In this document: in pieces, positions 1 through 7,940 of the stretch | Numbering within the stretch: the stretch's first letter is position 1 | Layout of the letters: each line of letters begins with the position of its first letter | Assembly: GCA_937941745.1 (NCBI GenBank) | Contig: CALDGV010000289.1 | Coordinates: 1-16,020, forward strand | Source: an uncultured Prosthecobacter sp. | Lineage (GTDB): Bacteria > Verrucomicrobiota > Verrucomicrobiia > Verrucomicrobiales > Verrucomicrobiaceae | DNA: 16,020 bases | Reading direction: 5' to 3' | Translations under genes and position numbers: made by a program | The notes under the pieces: model-generated | Seen by the model: only the letters and a program-made list of their open reading frames with translations | What the model was told of the DNA's origin: nothing | Databases searched by the model: none

Positions 1-665
1 AGCGTGGGGTCGATGGAACCCAGCTTCAGGTCTGCAAGGCCATATTTGGTGCCATCGTCCGAGCCGAAGAAGGCCAGCGGCCCCACGACGATGAACTTCC
101 CGTCCGTGACATTGCCGCTCTTGTCCGTGGCCTTGCCTGGGAAGACCTCCCCGCCTGCGGCACGCTCCAGGCGGTCCAGTGCCATGCTCACGATGTCGAT
201 GCGGGACTGAAGCTGCTCAGCCGTCGTCAGGTTTGCATTGTTCCCCTGGTTCTGAAGTTTCTTGAGCTGGTCACCGATGGCCTGCAGCTCCGTGACATGG
301 ATGCGGGTTTCAAAGTTGCGGGTGAACTCGTCCAGCAGGTTCGTAAGATAGTTGGTGCTGTCCTCCTTGGCCTTGTTGGAAGCCTTGAGGTTCGTCACCT
401 CCAGGGTGCGGCTGTCGCGGATGCGCAGCACACGGTCGTACTCCTTGCGGGCCTCGATGACCTTTTCCTCCAGCTGGCTGAGCTTCTGGGTCATGGGCAG
501 CTTTTCGGACTCGATGGCCTTGCGGGCCTCGGAGAGCTCGGCGGTGGCCTTGTCCAGCCGCTGCTGGAGGTCGTCGGTCACCTCCTTGAGCGGGCTGGAG
601 GCCTCCTGGGCATTGGCGACGAGGGCGAAGCCGAAGGCCATTAAAATGAGAAAGGACGTTTTCAT
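1..665 (-). CDS. TtpC-like MotA/TolQ/ExbB family protein, N-terminal periplasmic part (partial)
   Basis: Only the first 221 residues are present; the gene continues past position 1. Residues 1-20 form a clean signal peptide (start MKTSFLILMAFGF, cleavage near VANA/QEA). Residues 22-165 are highly charged, heptad-like coiled coil (KEVTDDLQQRLDKATAEL, LSQLEEKVIEARKEYDRVL). Near 185-218 comes a globular segment, GKFIVVGPLAFFGSDDGTKY followed by LGSIDP. As I recall the family, this arrangement precedes the membrane MotA/TolQ/ExbB proton-channel domain in TtpC-type proteins, which support TonB2-like systems, but that channel domain is not visible here. The gene starts 27 nt after the DUF3450-type gene, which itself follows a TonB-dependent receptor; this order supports a role in energising that receptor across the periplasm. 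Alternative: another exported coiled-coil protein. The start is well supported by the signal peptide, although there is no Shine-Dalgarno sequence. Confidence 0.75.
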   Translation of the reverse strand, partial: MKTSFLILMAFGFALVANAQEASSPLKEVTDDLQQRLDKATAELSEARKAIESEKLPMTQKLSQLEEKVIEARKEYDRVLRIRDSRTLEVTNLKASNKAKEDSTNYLTNLLDEFTRNFETRIHVTELQAIGDQLKKLQNQGNNANLTTAEQLQSRIDIVSMALDRLERAAGGEVFPGKATDKSGNVTDGKFIVVGPLAFFGSDDGTKYGLADLKLGSIDPT

Positions 666-692
666 GTTCACAAAGTCTTTGTTAGTCAGGCC

Positions 693-1490
693 TCACTTGA
701 TCTCGATGGGCAGGGGCACGAAGTCGGCGACCTTCTCACCCTTGTTCATGCCGATGAGGAGGTCGATGTCCGCCGCCTGCTCCGGTGTTTCCTTCCAGAC
801 CCAGCCGTCAGGCCCCGGCGTGCCGATGCCGGCCACGTCCGCCGTCTCCTCGCTGCCCGCGTAGTAGGCCGCGCCAAGCCCGAAGTAGATCGTGCGCACC
901 TCCACCTCACGGCCGTCCTTGAGTTTCCGGCGCTCATTGGTCACGGTGATGTCGGAGTGGAACTTGTTCACCTCGTTCAGGATGGCGAGCACCTTCAGGA
1001 AGCGCTCAGCGGCAGTGGCCTTGATCTCATCACGCTTCTTTCCCTCCACCGGCATGCCGTCATACTGCGGCTGCAGCTTGGCCTGGAGCGTGCCGGGAAG
1101 GATCTTCCAGAGCCTGCGCACACGGGCCTCCATCTTTTCCACGATCTCCACCTGCTGGTCCTGCACGGCGAGTAGCTCCTTGTTGCGGGCATCGAGCTTC
1201 TCGCGCTCCGTGTCGTTGGTGGAGATGGTCTTGTTCTCCTCCTCAGCCTTGCTGATCAGCTCCTTGAGCTGGCTGTCGAGCAGATCGACACGACTTTGCA
1301 GCACGTCCTTGCCGAGCTTCCACTCGGAGCGCTCCTTGTCGAGCAGCTTGCGGGTTTCATAGTATTTGTTCAGCAGCTCGCGGGAAAGGCCCAGATAGCC
1401 GGCATTCGCTGCGGGAGCGGGCGCCTGGGCTCTGAGCTGCAGCGGCAAAAGAACCGCCAGGAACAGGATGATGAGACGTGGAGCGTTCAT
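693..1490 (-). CDS. DUF3450-type periplasmic coiled-coil protein of a TonB system
   Basis: 265 residues. The reading frame stays open upstream to 1592, but that extension overlaps the receptor gene and lacks a signal. The ATG at 1490 gives a good signal peptide (MNAPRLIILFLAVLLPLQLRAQ) and a 22-nt gap after the receptor stop. Residues 35-130 are a long charged coiled coil (SRVDLLDSQLKELISKAEEE; REKLDARNKELLAVQDQQVE). The C-terminal third is globular, with ERFLKVLAILNEVNKF (about 162-177), then KLKDGREVEVRTIYFGLGAA (189-208) and a GPDGWVW segment. A coiled coil followed by a conserved 'r-x-x-x-lGxxxxy' globular domain is the DUF3450 pattern. That family is typically encoded between TonB-dependent receptors and TtpC/ExbB/ExbD genes, exactly the position seen here. 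Its biochemical role is not established; it is inferred to be a periplasmic partner of the TtpC-like protein. Confidence 0.78.
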   Translation of the reverse strand: MNAPRLIILFLAVLLPLQLRAQAPAPAANAGYLGLSRELLNKYYETRKLLDKERSEWKLGKDVLQSRVDLLDSQLKELISKAEEENKTISTNDTEREKLDARNKELLAVQDQQVEIVEKMEARVRRLWKILPGTLQAKLQPQYDGMPVEGKKRDEIKATAAERFLKVLAILNEVNKFHSDITVTNERRKLKDGREVEVRTIYFGLGAAYYAGSEETADVAGIGTPGPDGWVWKETPEQAADIDLLIGMNKGEKVADFVPLPIEIK

Positions 1491-1512
1491 AAGGATGGGG
1501 AAGGTTGCAGAG

Positions 1513-4500
1513 TCACCACTTGCCGGTAAGGCCGAGGGAGTAGCCGGTGCCGTTGTAAGTGACGGCAAAGGGCAGGCCGCCGTCGAAGACACGCTGGCGG
1601 GGTTCGTTCAGAAGGTTGGTGGCCCGGAAATTGAGGGTCCAGCGCTCGTTCAGCTTCTTGCTGAGGTTCAGGTCGAGCGAGGTGAACGGCCGCTGGTAGA
1701 TGTCGGGCGTGAGGTTGGACTCAAAACGTCCGCCCACCGTGTGCAGCATAGGACCCGTAACGTTCAACAGCAGGCTGGCGACCACGCCGGAATCCTTGTG
1801 ATCGTAGGTGAGGCTGGTGTTGAAGGTGTAGTCGGGCTGCCCCTGAAGGGGGCGGTCGCGGGAAAAGCCCGCCTGGCGGCGGATGAGGGCGCTGTCCTCG
1901 CTCAGCTGCACCTTGGAGAACACGTAGCCGAAGTTGAAGCCCCAGGTGAAGGGGTGCAGCTCCTCGACCAGGTTCTCCAGCTTGTAGTAGCCCTCAAGCT
2001 CGAAGCCGTAGAGCGTGGCGCTCTCCTCGTTTCTCGCGGTGTTGAAGACGCCGAGGTTCACAAATTCAATCGGCTTGTCGATGAGCTTGGAGAAGAAGGA
2101 CACCGCGAACTGGTTGCCGTTTGTGGGAGCGTATTCGTAGCGGAGGTCGAAGTTGATGATGTCGGACATCTCCAGCTCCGGGTTGCCGACGAAGAAGTTC
2201 CCGGTCTCCGGATCGCGGGAGAAGACCACGGCGATTTCCTTGAAGGTGGGCCGGGCGACGGACTGGCTGACGGCGGCACGGATGGTGGAGGATTCGCTGA
2301 CCTCCCATTTGGTGGAGATGGAGGGGAGGACATCAATGCGGTCGATCTCGAAATCGAGGCTGCCAAACTGACCGAGGAAGTTCCCCGCGCCGCCGCCTGA
2401 GGCGAACTGGGCGACATCAACGCTGATCAAGGTGGACTCCACGCGAGCGCCAAAGGTGGTTTCGAAGTCGTCAGACTTGAAAGTGAACTGACCGTAAGCC
2501 GCCGGAATGACCTGGGTGGCCTCGTAAGTCTCGATGGGCGGCACGTTGAAGGCGCGGGAGAGGAAGAAGTTGTCGCGGATGCGGAATGTTCCCGGTGCAG
2601 CCGTGGGGATGAGAACCGAATCAATCAGGTCCAGGTCCCCGATAAGGTCGCCCAGGGTCAGGGTCTGCGCGTTGTTGGCCGTCGGAGCACCGAGAATCGG
2701 CCCTCCGGGAGTGACGTTGAGGTAGTCCGCGATCAGCGTGGCGGAGGGCAGGCCGGAGTACTCGAAGTTATCGCTGCGGTATTTGCGGGTGCTGTAGTCG
2801 AAGGCGCCACCGAACTTGAAGATCACGCCGGGACCGCCTGCTGCGGCAGATTCATCGAGCGGAATTTCCGCATTGAGGGCGATGTTGTAATTGGTGTCAT
2901 CCAGCCGCCGCCAGACACGCTCCAGGTCGGGTGGAGCAGGATCCCCGGTGCCGACATAGTCGTTGAGCGCGTAAGAATAGGCATAGTTGGCCTTGCGCAG
3001 GTCCGGCTGGTCCTGCGAGCTCATGCTGTAGGAGACAAGCCAGTCAATCTTGGCCCCGGCAATGCCGTCGATGCCATGCTGCCCGGCAAGCTGCAGCGTC
3101 TGCAGGCGGCGCTCCGTGTAGTACATGAACTCGCGGAAGATGACGATCTCCTCCTGATCAATGGGGATGCCGTTGTCCAGCGTGCCGAGCACGGCCGTCT
3201 CACCGATGCTGAAAATGGCATCGTCCTGGGCGGAGACGTTCGCAAAGTAGGTGAGCGTGATGCTGTCCTCTGGCGAGAACTCAAGGGAGGCGCTGAGCAG
3301 GGCACCGGCAAGGAGGCTTTCCTGACCGCGTGCAAACTGGAACTGCTCCGTGGCCACCGGCGTGCCTGCCGCAGCATTCGCGAAGCCGCGGACACCTTCC
3401 TCCATGACGTATTTCTTGCTGTAGGTGAAGCCGCCGAGCAGGCCGAGCGTGCCCCCCATGAAGTCCTCCACCCGAGTGCCCGCCATGACGCTGAGGCTGA
3501 AGTCCATCGGCGCCTCCTTGTAGCTGGTGCCCATGGGACGCCCGTTGAGGGAGCTGGCGGCACGGAGGCGGTTGCGATGCGCGATGTAGCCAGGGTCGTT
3601 GGGGTTGAGAGGATTCTGCGAAGCATCCCCGAGGTATTCGCGAGGATCGGTCGGCAATGCGTTCACATCCGACATGAAGGACGGCAGCGCACGTGAGCCC
3701 GCACTGCCCAGGAAGCCCGTGCCACCGCCTTTGTAGCTGAGGAAGTCGCTGCGACCGGTGGAGTTGGAATTGCTGCCGTAAGAGGTGGAGACGTGGAAGA
3801 AAGGCTCGTCCGGCACGCGCTTGGTGACGATGTTCAAGTAGCCGCCCGTGACCTCACCCGGCATGGAGGGAGTGACGGTCTTGGCGCTGACGATGGTCTC
3901 GACGAGGCCCGTGGGGAAGATGTCGATGTTCACCGCGCGCTTGTCCGGATCAGAACTGGGCAGGCGCGCGCCGTTGAGCACAACCACGTTGTAGCGGTCA
4001 CTCAGGCCGCGGACGACCACATAGCGGCTGTCCGCCACAGAGACCCCGGCCAGGCGGCGCAGGGAGCTGCCAATGTCACCGCCTGAGCCGGCTGCCTTCA
4101 GCAGCTCAGGGTTGATGGAACTGGCGAAGGCGGAGAGGTCGGCGGAGAGACCGAGCGGCGTAATGTCGGTGGTGCCGGTCTCGACATCGGCCTGCACGAC
4201 GAACTCATCCAGCTCGACAACCTGGGCCGTCATTTCGATGTTGGCTTCTGCGACACTGCCGGAGGAGATCACGATGCCGCTCTTGCTGGTCCGGATGAAG
4301 CCCTCGGCCTGCAGCGTGGCGCGATAGACGCCCGGCGGAAGGTCATTGATGAAAAAGCGGCCTTCAGCATCCGTCACGGCCGTCTGCCCGCCCGGCTCAA
4401 GGATGAGGCCCACGTTGCCGATGGGCACGAAGAAGTCCGCATCCACGACGCTGCCCCGCAGGCCGCCGCGCGCTCCATCCTGGGCATGGACCTCAGAAAC

Positions 4501-4596
4501 GGCCAGAAAGCAGGCCAGGATCCAGCACCAGCCGCACCCTTGCTGAAACAGCGTGAGAAGGGTGGTAAACGGGGTCTTTGAAGCAGGCGATGCCAT
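1513..4596 (-). CDS. TonB-dependent outer-membrane receptor with carboxypeptidase-regulatory-like N-terminal domain
   Basis: 1027 residues, at the large end for TonB-dependent receptors. Residues 1-39 are an extended signal peptide (hydrophobic CWILACFLAVSEVHA, cleavage before QDG). Residues 42-124 form a carboxypeptidase-regulatory-like beta-sandwich (LRGSVVDADFFVPIGNVGL; TDAEGRFFINDLPPGVYRAT), as in SusC-like receptors. A TonB-box-like segment, LDEFVVQA, lies at 129-136. The plug covers about 150-258, with VVVRGLSDRYNVVVLNGARL, DIFPTGLVETIVSAKTVTP and GGYLNIVTKR. The remainder is the 22-stranded barrel: alternating aromatic strands, loops rich in Asp, Gly and Asn, and a terminal aromatic residue (GYSLGLTGKW). 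It imports a substrate across the outer membrane using TonB/ExbBD energy. The gene begins 33 nt after the solenoid gene and is followed by two energiser-type genes, so one transcript is likely. No residue identifies the ligand; iron chelate, cobalamin, glycan and phosphate-containing substrates all remain open. Confidence 0.95.
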   Translation of the reverse strand: MASPASKTPFTTLLTLFQQGCGWCWILACFLAVSEVHAQDGARGGLRGSVVDADFFVPIGNVGLILEPGGQTAVTDAEGRFFINDLPPGVYRATLQAEGFIRTSKSGIVISSGSVAEANIEMTAQVVELDEFVVQADVETGTTDITPLGLSADLSAFASSINPELLKAAGSGGDIGSSLRRLAGVSVADSRYVVVRGLSDRYNVVVLNGARLPSSDPDKRAVNIDIFPTGLVETIVSAKTVTPSMPGEVTGGYLNIVTKRVPDEPFFHVSTSYGSNSNSTGRSDFLSYKGGGTGFLGSAGSRALPSFMSDVNALPTDPREYLGDASQNPLNPNDPGYIAHRNRLRAASSLNGRPMGTSYKEAPMDFSLSVMAGTRVEDFMGGTLGLLGGFTYSKKYVMEEGVRGFANAAAGTPVATEQFQFARGQESLLAGALLSASLEFSPEDSITLTYFANVSAQDDAIFSIGETAVLGTLDNGIPIDQEEIVIFREFMYYTERRLQTLQLAGQHGIDGIAGAKIDWLVSYSMSSQDQPDLRKANYAYSYALNDYVGTGDPAPPDLERVWRRLDDTNYNIALNAEIPLDESAAAGGPGVIFKFGGAFDYSTRKYRSDNFEYSGLPSATLIADYLNVTPGGPILGAPTANNAQTLTLGDLIGDLDLIDSVLIPTAAPGTFRIRDNFFLSRAFNVPPIETYEATQVIPAAYGQFTFKSDDFETTFGARVESTLISVDVAQFASGGGAGNFLGQFGSLDFEIDRIDVLPSISTKWEVSESSTIRAAVSQSVARPTFKEIAVVFSRDPETGNFFVGNPELEMSDIINFDLRYEYAPTNGNQFAVSFFSKLIDKPIEFVNLGVFNTARNEESATLYGFELEGYYKLENLVEELHPFTWGFNFGYVFSKVQLSEDSALIRRQAGFSRDRPLQGQPDYTFNTSLTYDHKDSGVVASLLLNVTGPMLHTVGGRFESNLTPDIYQRPFTSLDLNLSKKLNERWTLNFRATNLLNEPRQRVFDGGLPFAVTYNGTGYSLGLTGKW

Positions 4597-4629
4597 GTGG
4601 AAATGCGGCCCGCTTCATGCCGGGGAAGA

Positions 4630-5847
4630 TCACTTTCTGCCGTCGATTTGATGCAACACTTTCGCCACATTCGGGGGCAGGCTTTGTGACAGAATCGCAT
4701 GACAAAGGCTGATTTCGAAGGCCCCCAGCCTCTGAATGCGCGGGTTAGGGTGGTTCCAGGCGCTTTCGGCGGCCTGAACCAGCAGGACGGAGCCACGCGT
4801 TTCGTCACCCACCTGCCGCCAGGCCATGCCATACCAGGCGAGGCAGAAGGGCTGATGCATCTTTTCCAAGGTGCGTGCCTGCTGCTCGCCCTGAGTGAGC
4901 AAGTCGTGCATGCGCGGGGCGAGCCCTCTCTTCTGCCAGAGCATGGCCATGCGGGCATGCAGGCGCGCCACCTCATCCGGAGGCCCGCCAAGCTGCCCTT
5001 GAACGGCATTCATGGCATCGCGTGCCAAGTCCTCGAAACCAGCGTCAAAAAGTTGCGTCGCAGCCTCCACGACCAGTTCAGCATGCACGACATGGCTGTC
5101 TGCCAGGATTTCCTGGGCGGCCTCGACGAACTGACGCGCCCGGTCCGGGGACGTCTTCTGACCAGCGGCCGATGCCAGCAAGCGCCGGGCGGCCTGCAGG
5201 AGGCCAGGAGCAGGAAGGCCGCGCTTCAAATTCTGCCGCTCCTGCCGATAGGCCAGGAGATCAAAACTGCCCTCACGTGCTGCCGTCACCGCCGTGACCT
5301 CAGTGCCGGTGCTGAAACGTGTCCATGGATCCGTGATGGCCTGAAACCAAGGTGCGATGCGCTGAGGAGGCAGACGCAGGGCATGCCCGCTGACTACAAG
5401 ACGTGAGGCCACCTCATCCACGGCGGCAGGTTTGACAAGTTTGGCCATCTGAGCGGCGAGCTCCCACCATTCCGTGGCCCGCTTTGCATCAGAAGCACCT
5501 GCGGCCTCGGCCAGGGAGGAAAGCAGCACAGCAGCGCGATGATCGGTGATCTTGGACACAACCTCACGAGCCAGTCCGGTGCGCCCACGCATGATCGCCA
5601 CCTCACCCGCCCGCATCAGGCAGCGGTTCCTGAGTTCATCATCACCTGTCATGGCCGAAGCAAAGTGCACGGCGGCAGCCAGTGGATCCTCTGCATCCAT
5701 GGAGTGTAGTGAAGTCTCCGGGGCCAGCCTGACATGAGGCAGCACCTCGGCGGGCAGGCCTTCGAGGGCCTTGCTCACACCAGCATCCGTCTGAGCAAGG
5801 GCAGGCAAGGCAAGGAAGACCAGGGAGGAAGTTCGAACAAACAACAT
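4630..5847 (-). CDS. Exported helical-repeat (TPR/alpha-solenoid-like) protein
   Basis: 405 residues from the ATG at 5847, which gives a signal peptide (MLFVRTSSLVFLALPALAQ). An ATG at 5871 would add eight residues (MIPRPDFA) but would leave almost no leader after the hairpin at 5883-5904; longer in-frame extensions overlap the upstream gene. The mature protein is almost entirely helical, with repeating helix pairs rich in Ala, Leu and Arg: MRAGEVAIMRGRTGLAREVV (about 78-97), AAVLLSSLAEAAGASDAKRA (105-124), VVEAATQLFDAGFEDLARDA (259-278), LHARMAMLWQKRGLAPRMHD (296-315). This spacing and the A-x-x-x-G-x-x-x-x-A patterns resemble TPR or Sel1-type solenoids, but no canonical TPR consensus is repeated cleanly. 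It was not recognised as a named family. A periplasmic scaffold serving the receptor encoded 33 nt downstream is an inference from position. Confidence 0.72.
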   Translation of the reverse strand: MLFVRTSSLVFLALPALAQTDAGVSKALEGLPAEVLPHVRLAPETSLHSMDAEDPLAAAVHFASAMTGDDELRNRCLMRAGEVAIMRGRTGLAREVVSKITDHRAAVLLSSLAEAAGASDAKRATEWWELAAQMAKLVKPAAVDEVASRLVVSGHALRLPPQRIAPWFQAITDPWTRFSTGTEVTAVTAAREGSFDLLAYRQERQNLKRGLPAPGLLQAARRLLASAAGQKTSPDRARQFVEAAQEILADSHVVHAELVVEAATQLFDAGFEDLARDAMNAVQGQLGGPPDEVARLHARMAMLWQKRGLAPRMHDLLTQGEQQARTLEKMHQPFCLAWYGMAWRQVGDETRGSVLLVQAAESAWNHPNPRIQRLGAFEISLCHAILSQSLPPNVAKVLHQIDGRK

Positions 5848-5882
5848 GGCAAAATCAGGTCGGGGGATCATGGCAACACGAA

Positions 5883-5904
5883 ACCCAGGGCTTGCGCCCT
5901 GGGT
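5883..5904 (-). terminator. Intra-operon terminator-like hairpin after the beta-helix gene
   Basis: A perfect 9-bp inverted repeat, ACCCAGGGC / GCCCTGGGT (5883-5891 and 5896-5904), encloses a 4-nt loop. It lies 28 nt past the stop of the beta-helix gene and 35 nt before the solenoid start. Read on the minus strand it is followed by only three U residues, so it is a weak or partial intrinsic terminator, an mRNA-stabilising 3' hairpin, or an attenuator between the two halves of the operon. The structure is certain as sequence; the role is inferred. Confidence 0.6.
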
Positions 5905-5932
5905 CCGCGGAAGGATGTGAAGATGGAGGGGA

Positions 5933-7894
5933 TCACAGACCGTAAACACGGTAGAGGGCGCGCTCATCAGACGGAGTGTCCGGATCCACGAAGCTGATCG
6001 TGCCTGCACCGGTCAGCGGCGTGGTGGTCAGCACCGACCAGGAGACTCCATCCAGGGAGCGCTCCACGACATAGCGGATGGAGGCGCCGGCCGAAGGGAA
6101 GCTGACCTGATGGCGGAAGGTGCCGCCACCGACGTTCGAGACACCCATCGAAATCACCGGACGCTGCAGGTTGCTGGTGGGCAGCACTTCCAGCGCCGAG
6201 AGGGAACCCCAGCCGAACATGTGGTTGTTGTCGCACATGGAGCCGGCGAATCCGGTATTGATGTAACCTGCGGGAAGCACGACTCCGGAGGCCAGGGGCA
6301 CATTGCGGGCGGCGGCGGCAGGAGCCAGGCGCGGATCAAGGCCGTTCTTGGTGTAGAGCGGGCAGGGAACGACCGCCGGCAGGGTGGCGTTGTTGGAGAA
6401 GCTCCATGGCGTCACGATGCTGGAGGCAGACTGATGCTGCAGAGGGGTGATCTGGTTCAGGATGACCAGGGCGCTGGCCGCTCCAGTGCCATTGGAGGCG
6501 CCGGTGGAGCTGTTGGCATTCACCAAAGCGCCGCCGGTGACAGTGCTGTTGTAGCTGTAAAGGTTGCTCCAGGTCAGGCGTGTGGAACGCGTGCCTGCGG
6601 CAGTCTCTGCGGCGCGGCTGATGGTAGAGGCGTTCTCGATCAGACCGTTGTGCAGGGCCACCTTGGCTTCAAGACGAGGCTGCACACCCTCCTTCTTCGT
6701 GCCTCCGGAAAGGAAGGTGAAGTTGAAGACCGCAAGGTCGGTCTCTGGCAGGCGGTCGCCGTCATTCGGCTCAGGGCCATCGACTTCCATGAGCTTGTCA
6801 TACTGGTAGTCGCCAGCGGTTTCGGTATGTCCGATGGCCTGGTTGCCGCTGAAGCCGGACCGCAGCGAGAGCGCCGGGCTGTTGTTGATGGCACCCTGCA
6901 CGAGCGTCCAGAACTGGTGAATGCCACGATAGCCTTCGTCAGCATCGAAGCTGTCATCCTGGTTGGCGGAGGCGAAAAGGAAGCGGGTGTTGCACTTGCC
7001 GCCGAAGAATTCAAAGCCGTCATCCTTGTTCTGGTAGCATTCGAGATGCTCAAGAACCGTGCCAGAGCCGAGGGCGCAGAGGGTGAAGGCGTTGATTTCA
7101 TTGCCCACCGCAGCAGCACCGAGCACGAAGCCACCGTAGCGGTTCACCACGAAGCGCATGACACCGCTGCTGTCGGAGTCATCCGTGCCGCCGTAGATCG
7201 AGAGCGGGGCGTTCAGCACGTTGCTGCCCGATCCGGAGGCGAGGCCTTCCGGGAAGTCCGTGCCGACGCCGAAATTCTGGCGGCGCTGGGCGTCTTCGGT
7301 CAGCACATGCGCGTCCCAGATGCCATCGAGGTCGGTGTCAGTTCCCTGAGTGTTGCAGGCGGCGTAGCCACGGCCGCTGAGGATGATGCCCCCCCAGAGG
7401 CCGGACTTGTTGAAACCGTTGTTTCCTTCCGGCCCGCCAGGTGTGTAATCATTGTTGGCCAGCAGGGTCGTGTTCGTGGCGATGTCAATGACCGTGCCTT
7501 TGAGGTTCGTCCATGTAGCGGGCACAGTGGCAGCACCGCCAGGAACGTTCGTGTCGTTCAGCGTGGTGAAGATGATCGGATCATCCGCCGTGCCGTTGGC
7601 GATGATCTTGGCACCACGGGCCACCACAAGGGTGCCAGGCTCCTCGGCATAACCGGAGAGGGATGCTGGCACGCCACGAATGACGGTGCCCGGTTCGATG
7701 GTGAGCGTGGCTCCTTCAGCCACGAAGATCACTCGGCCAAGGATGTACACATTGTCACGTGTCCAGCGGGTGTCGGTGACGATGCGGTTGTCGGCATCCG
7801 TGCCCACGGTGATGTAGTCAGCACGGGCGGCAGCACCGGAGAGTGCAGCCAGCGCACAGGCCAGGGAGAGCAGTTTGGAAGGTGTGTTTTTCAT
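5933..7894 (-). CDS. Exported right-handed beta-helix-type protein with a DxDxDG loop and a C-terminal beta-sandwich
   Basis: 653 residues. Signal peptide MKNTPSKLLSLACALAALSG, cleavage near AARA/DY. Residues 45-110 are a repetitive beta segment (VIFVAEGATLTIEPGTVIRG; GTLVVARGAKIIANGTADDP) typical of parallel beta-helix turns. Further turns follow: GLWGGIILSGRG (165-176), LSIYGGTDDSDSSGVMRFVV (231-250), and the strongly motif-like NKDDGFEFFGGKCNT (289-303) and NQDDSFDADEGYRG (311-324). At 186-194 an insertion carries DTDLDGIWD, a textbook DxDxDGxxD calcium-loop pattern. Residues 578-653 form a separate terminal module (YVVERSLDGVSWSVL... SFVDPDTPSDERALYRVYGL), a type I associate with exported Verrucomicrobiota proteins. 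I recognise the fold family but no enzyme active site. It is probably secreted or displayed at the cell surface. Its place upstream of a TonB receptor, 46 nt after the Ig-domain gene, suggests substrate capture; this is inferred. Confidence 0.8.
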   Translation of the reverse strand: MKNTPSKLLSLACALAALSGAAARADYITVGTDADNRIVTDTRWTRDNVYILGRVIFVAEGATLTIEPGTVIRGVPASLSGYAEEPGTLVVARGAKIIANGTADDPIIFTTLNDTNVPGGAATVPATWTNLKGTVIDIATNTTLLANNDYTPGGPEGNNGFNKSGLWGGIILSGRGYAACNTQGTDTDLDGIWDAHVLTEDAQRRQNFGVGTDFPEGLASGSGSNVLNAPLSIYGGTDDSDSSGVMRFVVNRYGGFVLGAAAVGNEINAFTLCALGSGTVLEHLECYQNKDDGFEFFGGKCNTRFLFASANQDDSFDADEGYRGIHQFWTLVQGAINNSPALSLRSGFSGNQAIGHTETAGDYQYDKLMEVDGPEPNDGDRLPETDLAVFNFTFLSGGTKKEGVQPRLEAKVALHNGLIENASTISRAAETAAGTRSTRLTWSNLYSYNSTVTGGALVNANSSTGASNGTGAASALVILNQITPLQHQSASSIVTPWSFSNNATLPAVVPCPLYTKNGLDPRLAPAAAARNVPLASGVVLPAGYINTGFAGSMCDNNHMFGWGSLSALEVLPTSNLQRPVISMGVSNVGGGTFRHQVSFPSAGASIRYVVERSLDGVSWSVLTTTPLTGAGTISFVDPDTPSDERALYRVYGL

Positions 7895-7940
7895 AAAAGT
7901 CGTCTTTAGATTCAGGCTATCTGGGGTTCAGCCATGGGCA

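Noticed and set aside
1468..2400. A 310-codon plus-strand frame opposite the receptor C-terminus and the DUF3450-type gene start.
   Set aside because: It overlaps two well-supported minus-strand genes and its Val/Glu/Gly-rich product has no domain signature.
4683..4707. CTTTGT ... ACAAAG inverted repeat.
   Set aside because: It is a short 6-bp match with a long loop inside the solenoid coding region, consistent with chance.
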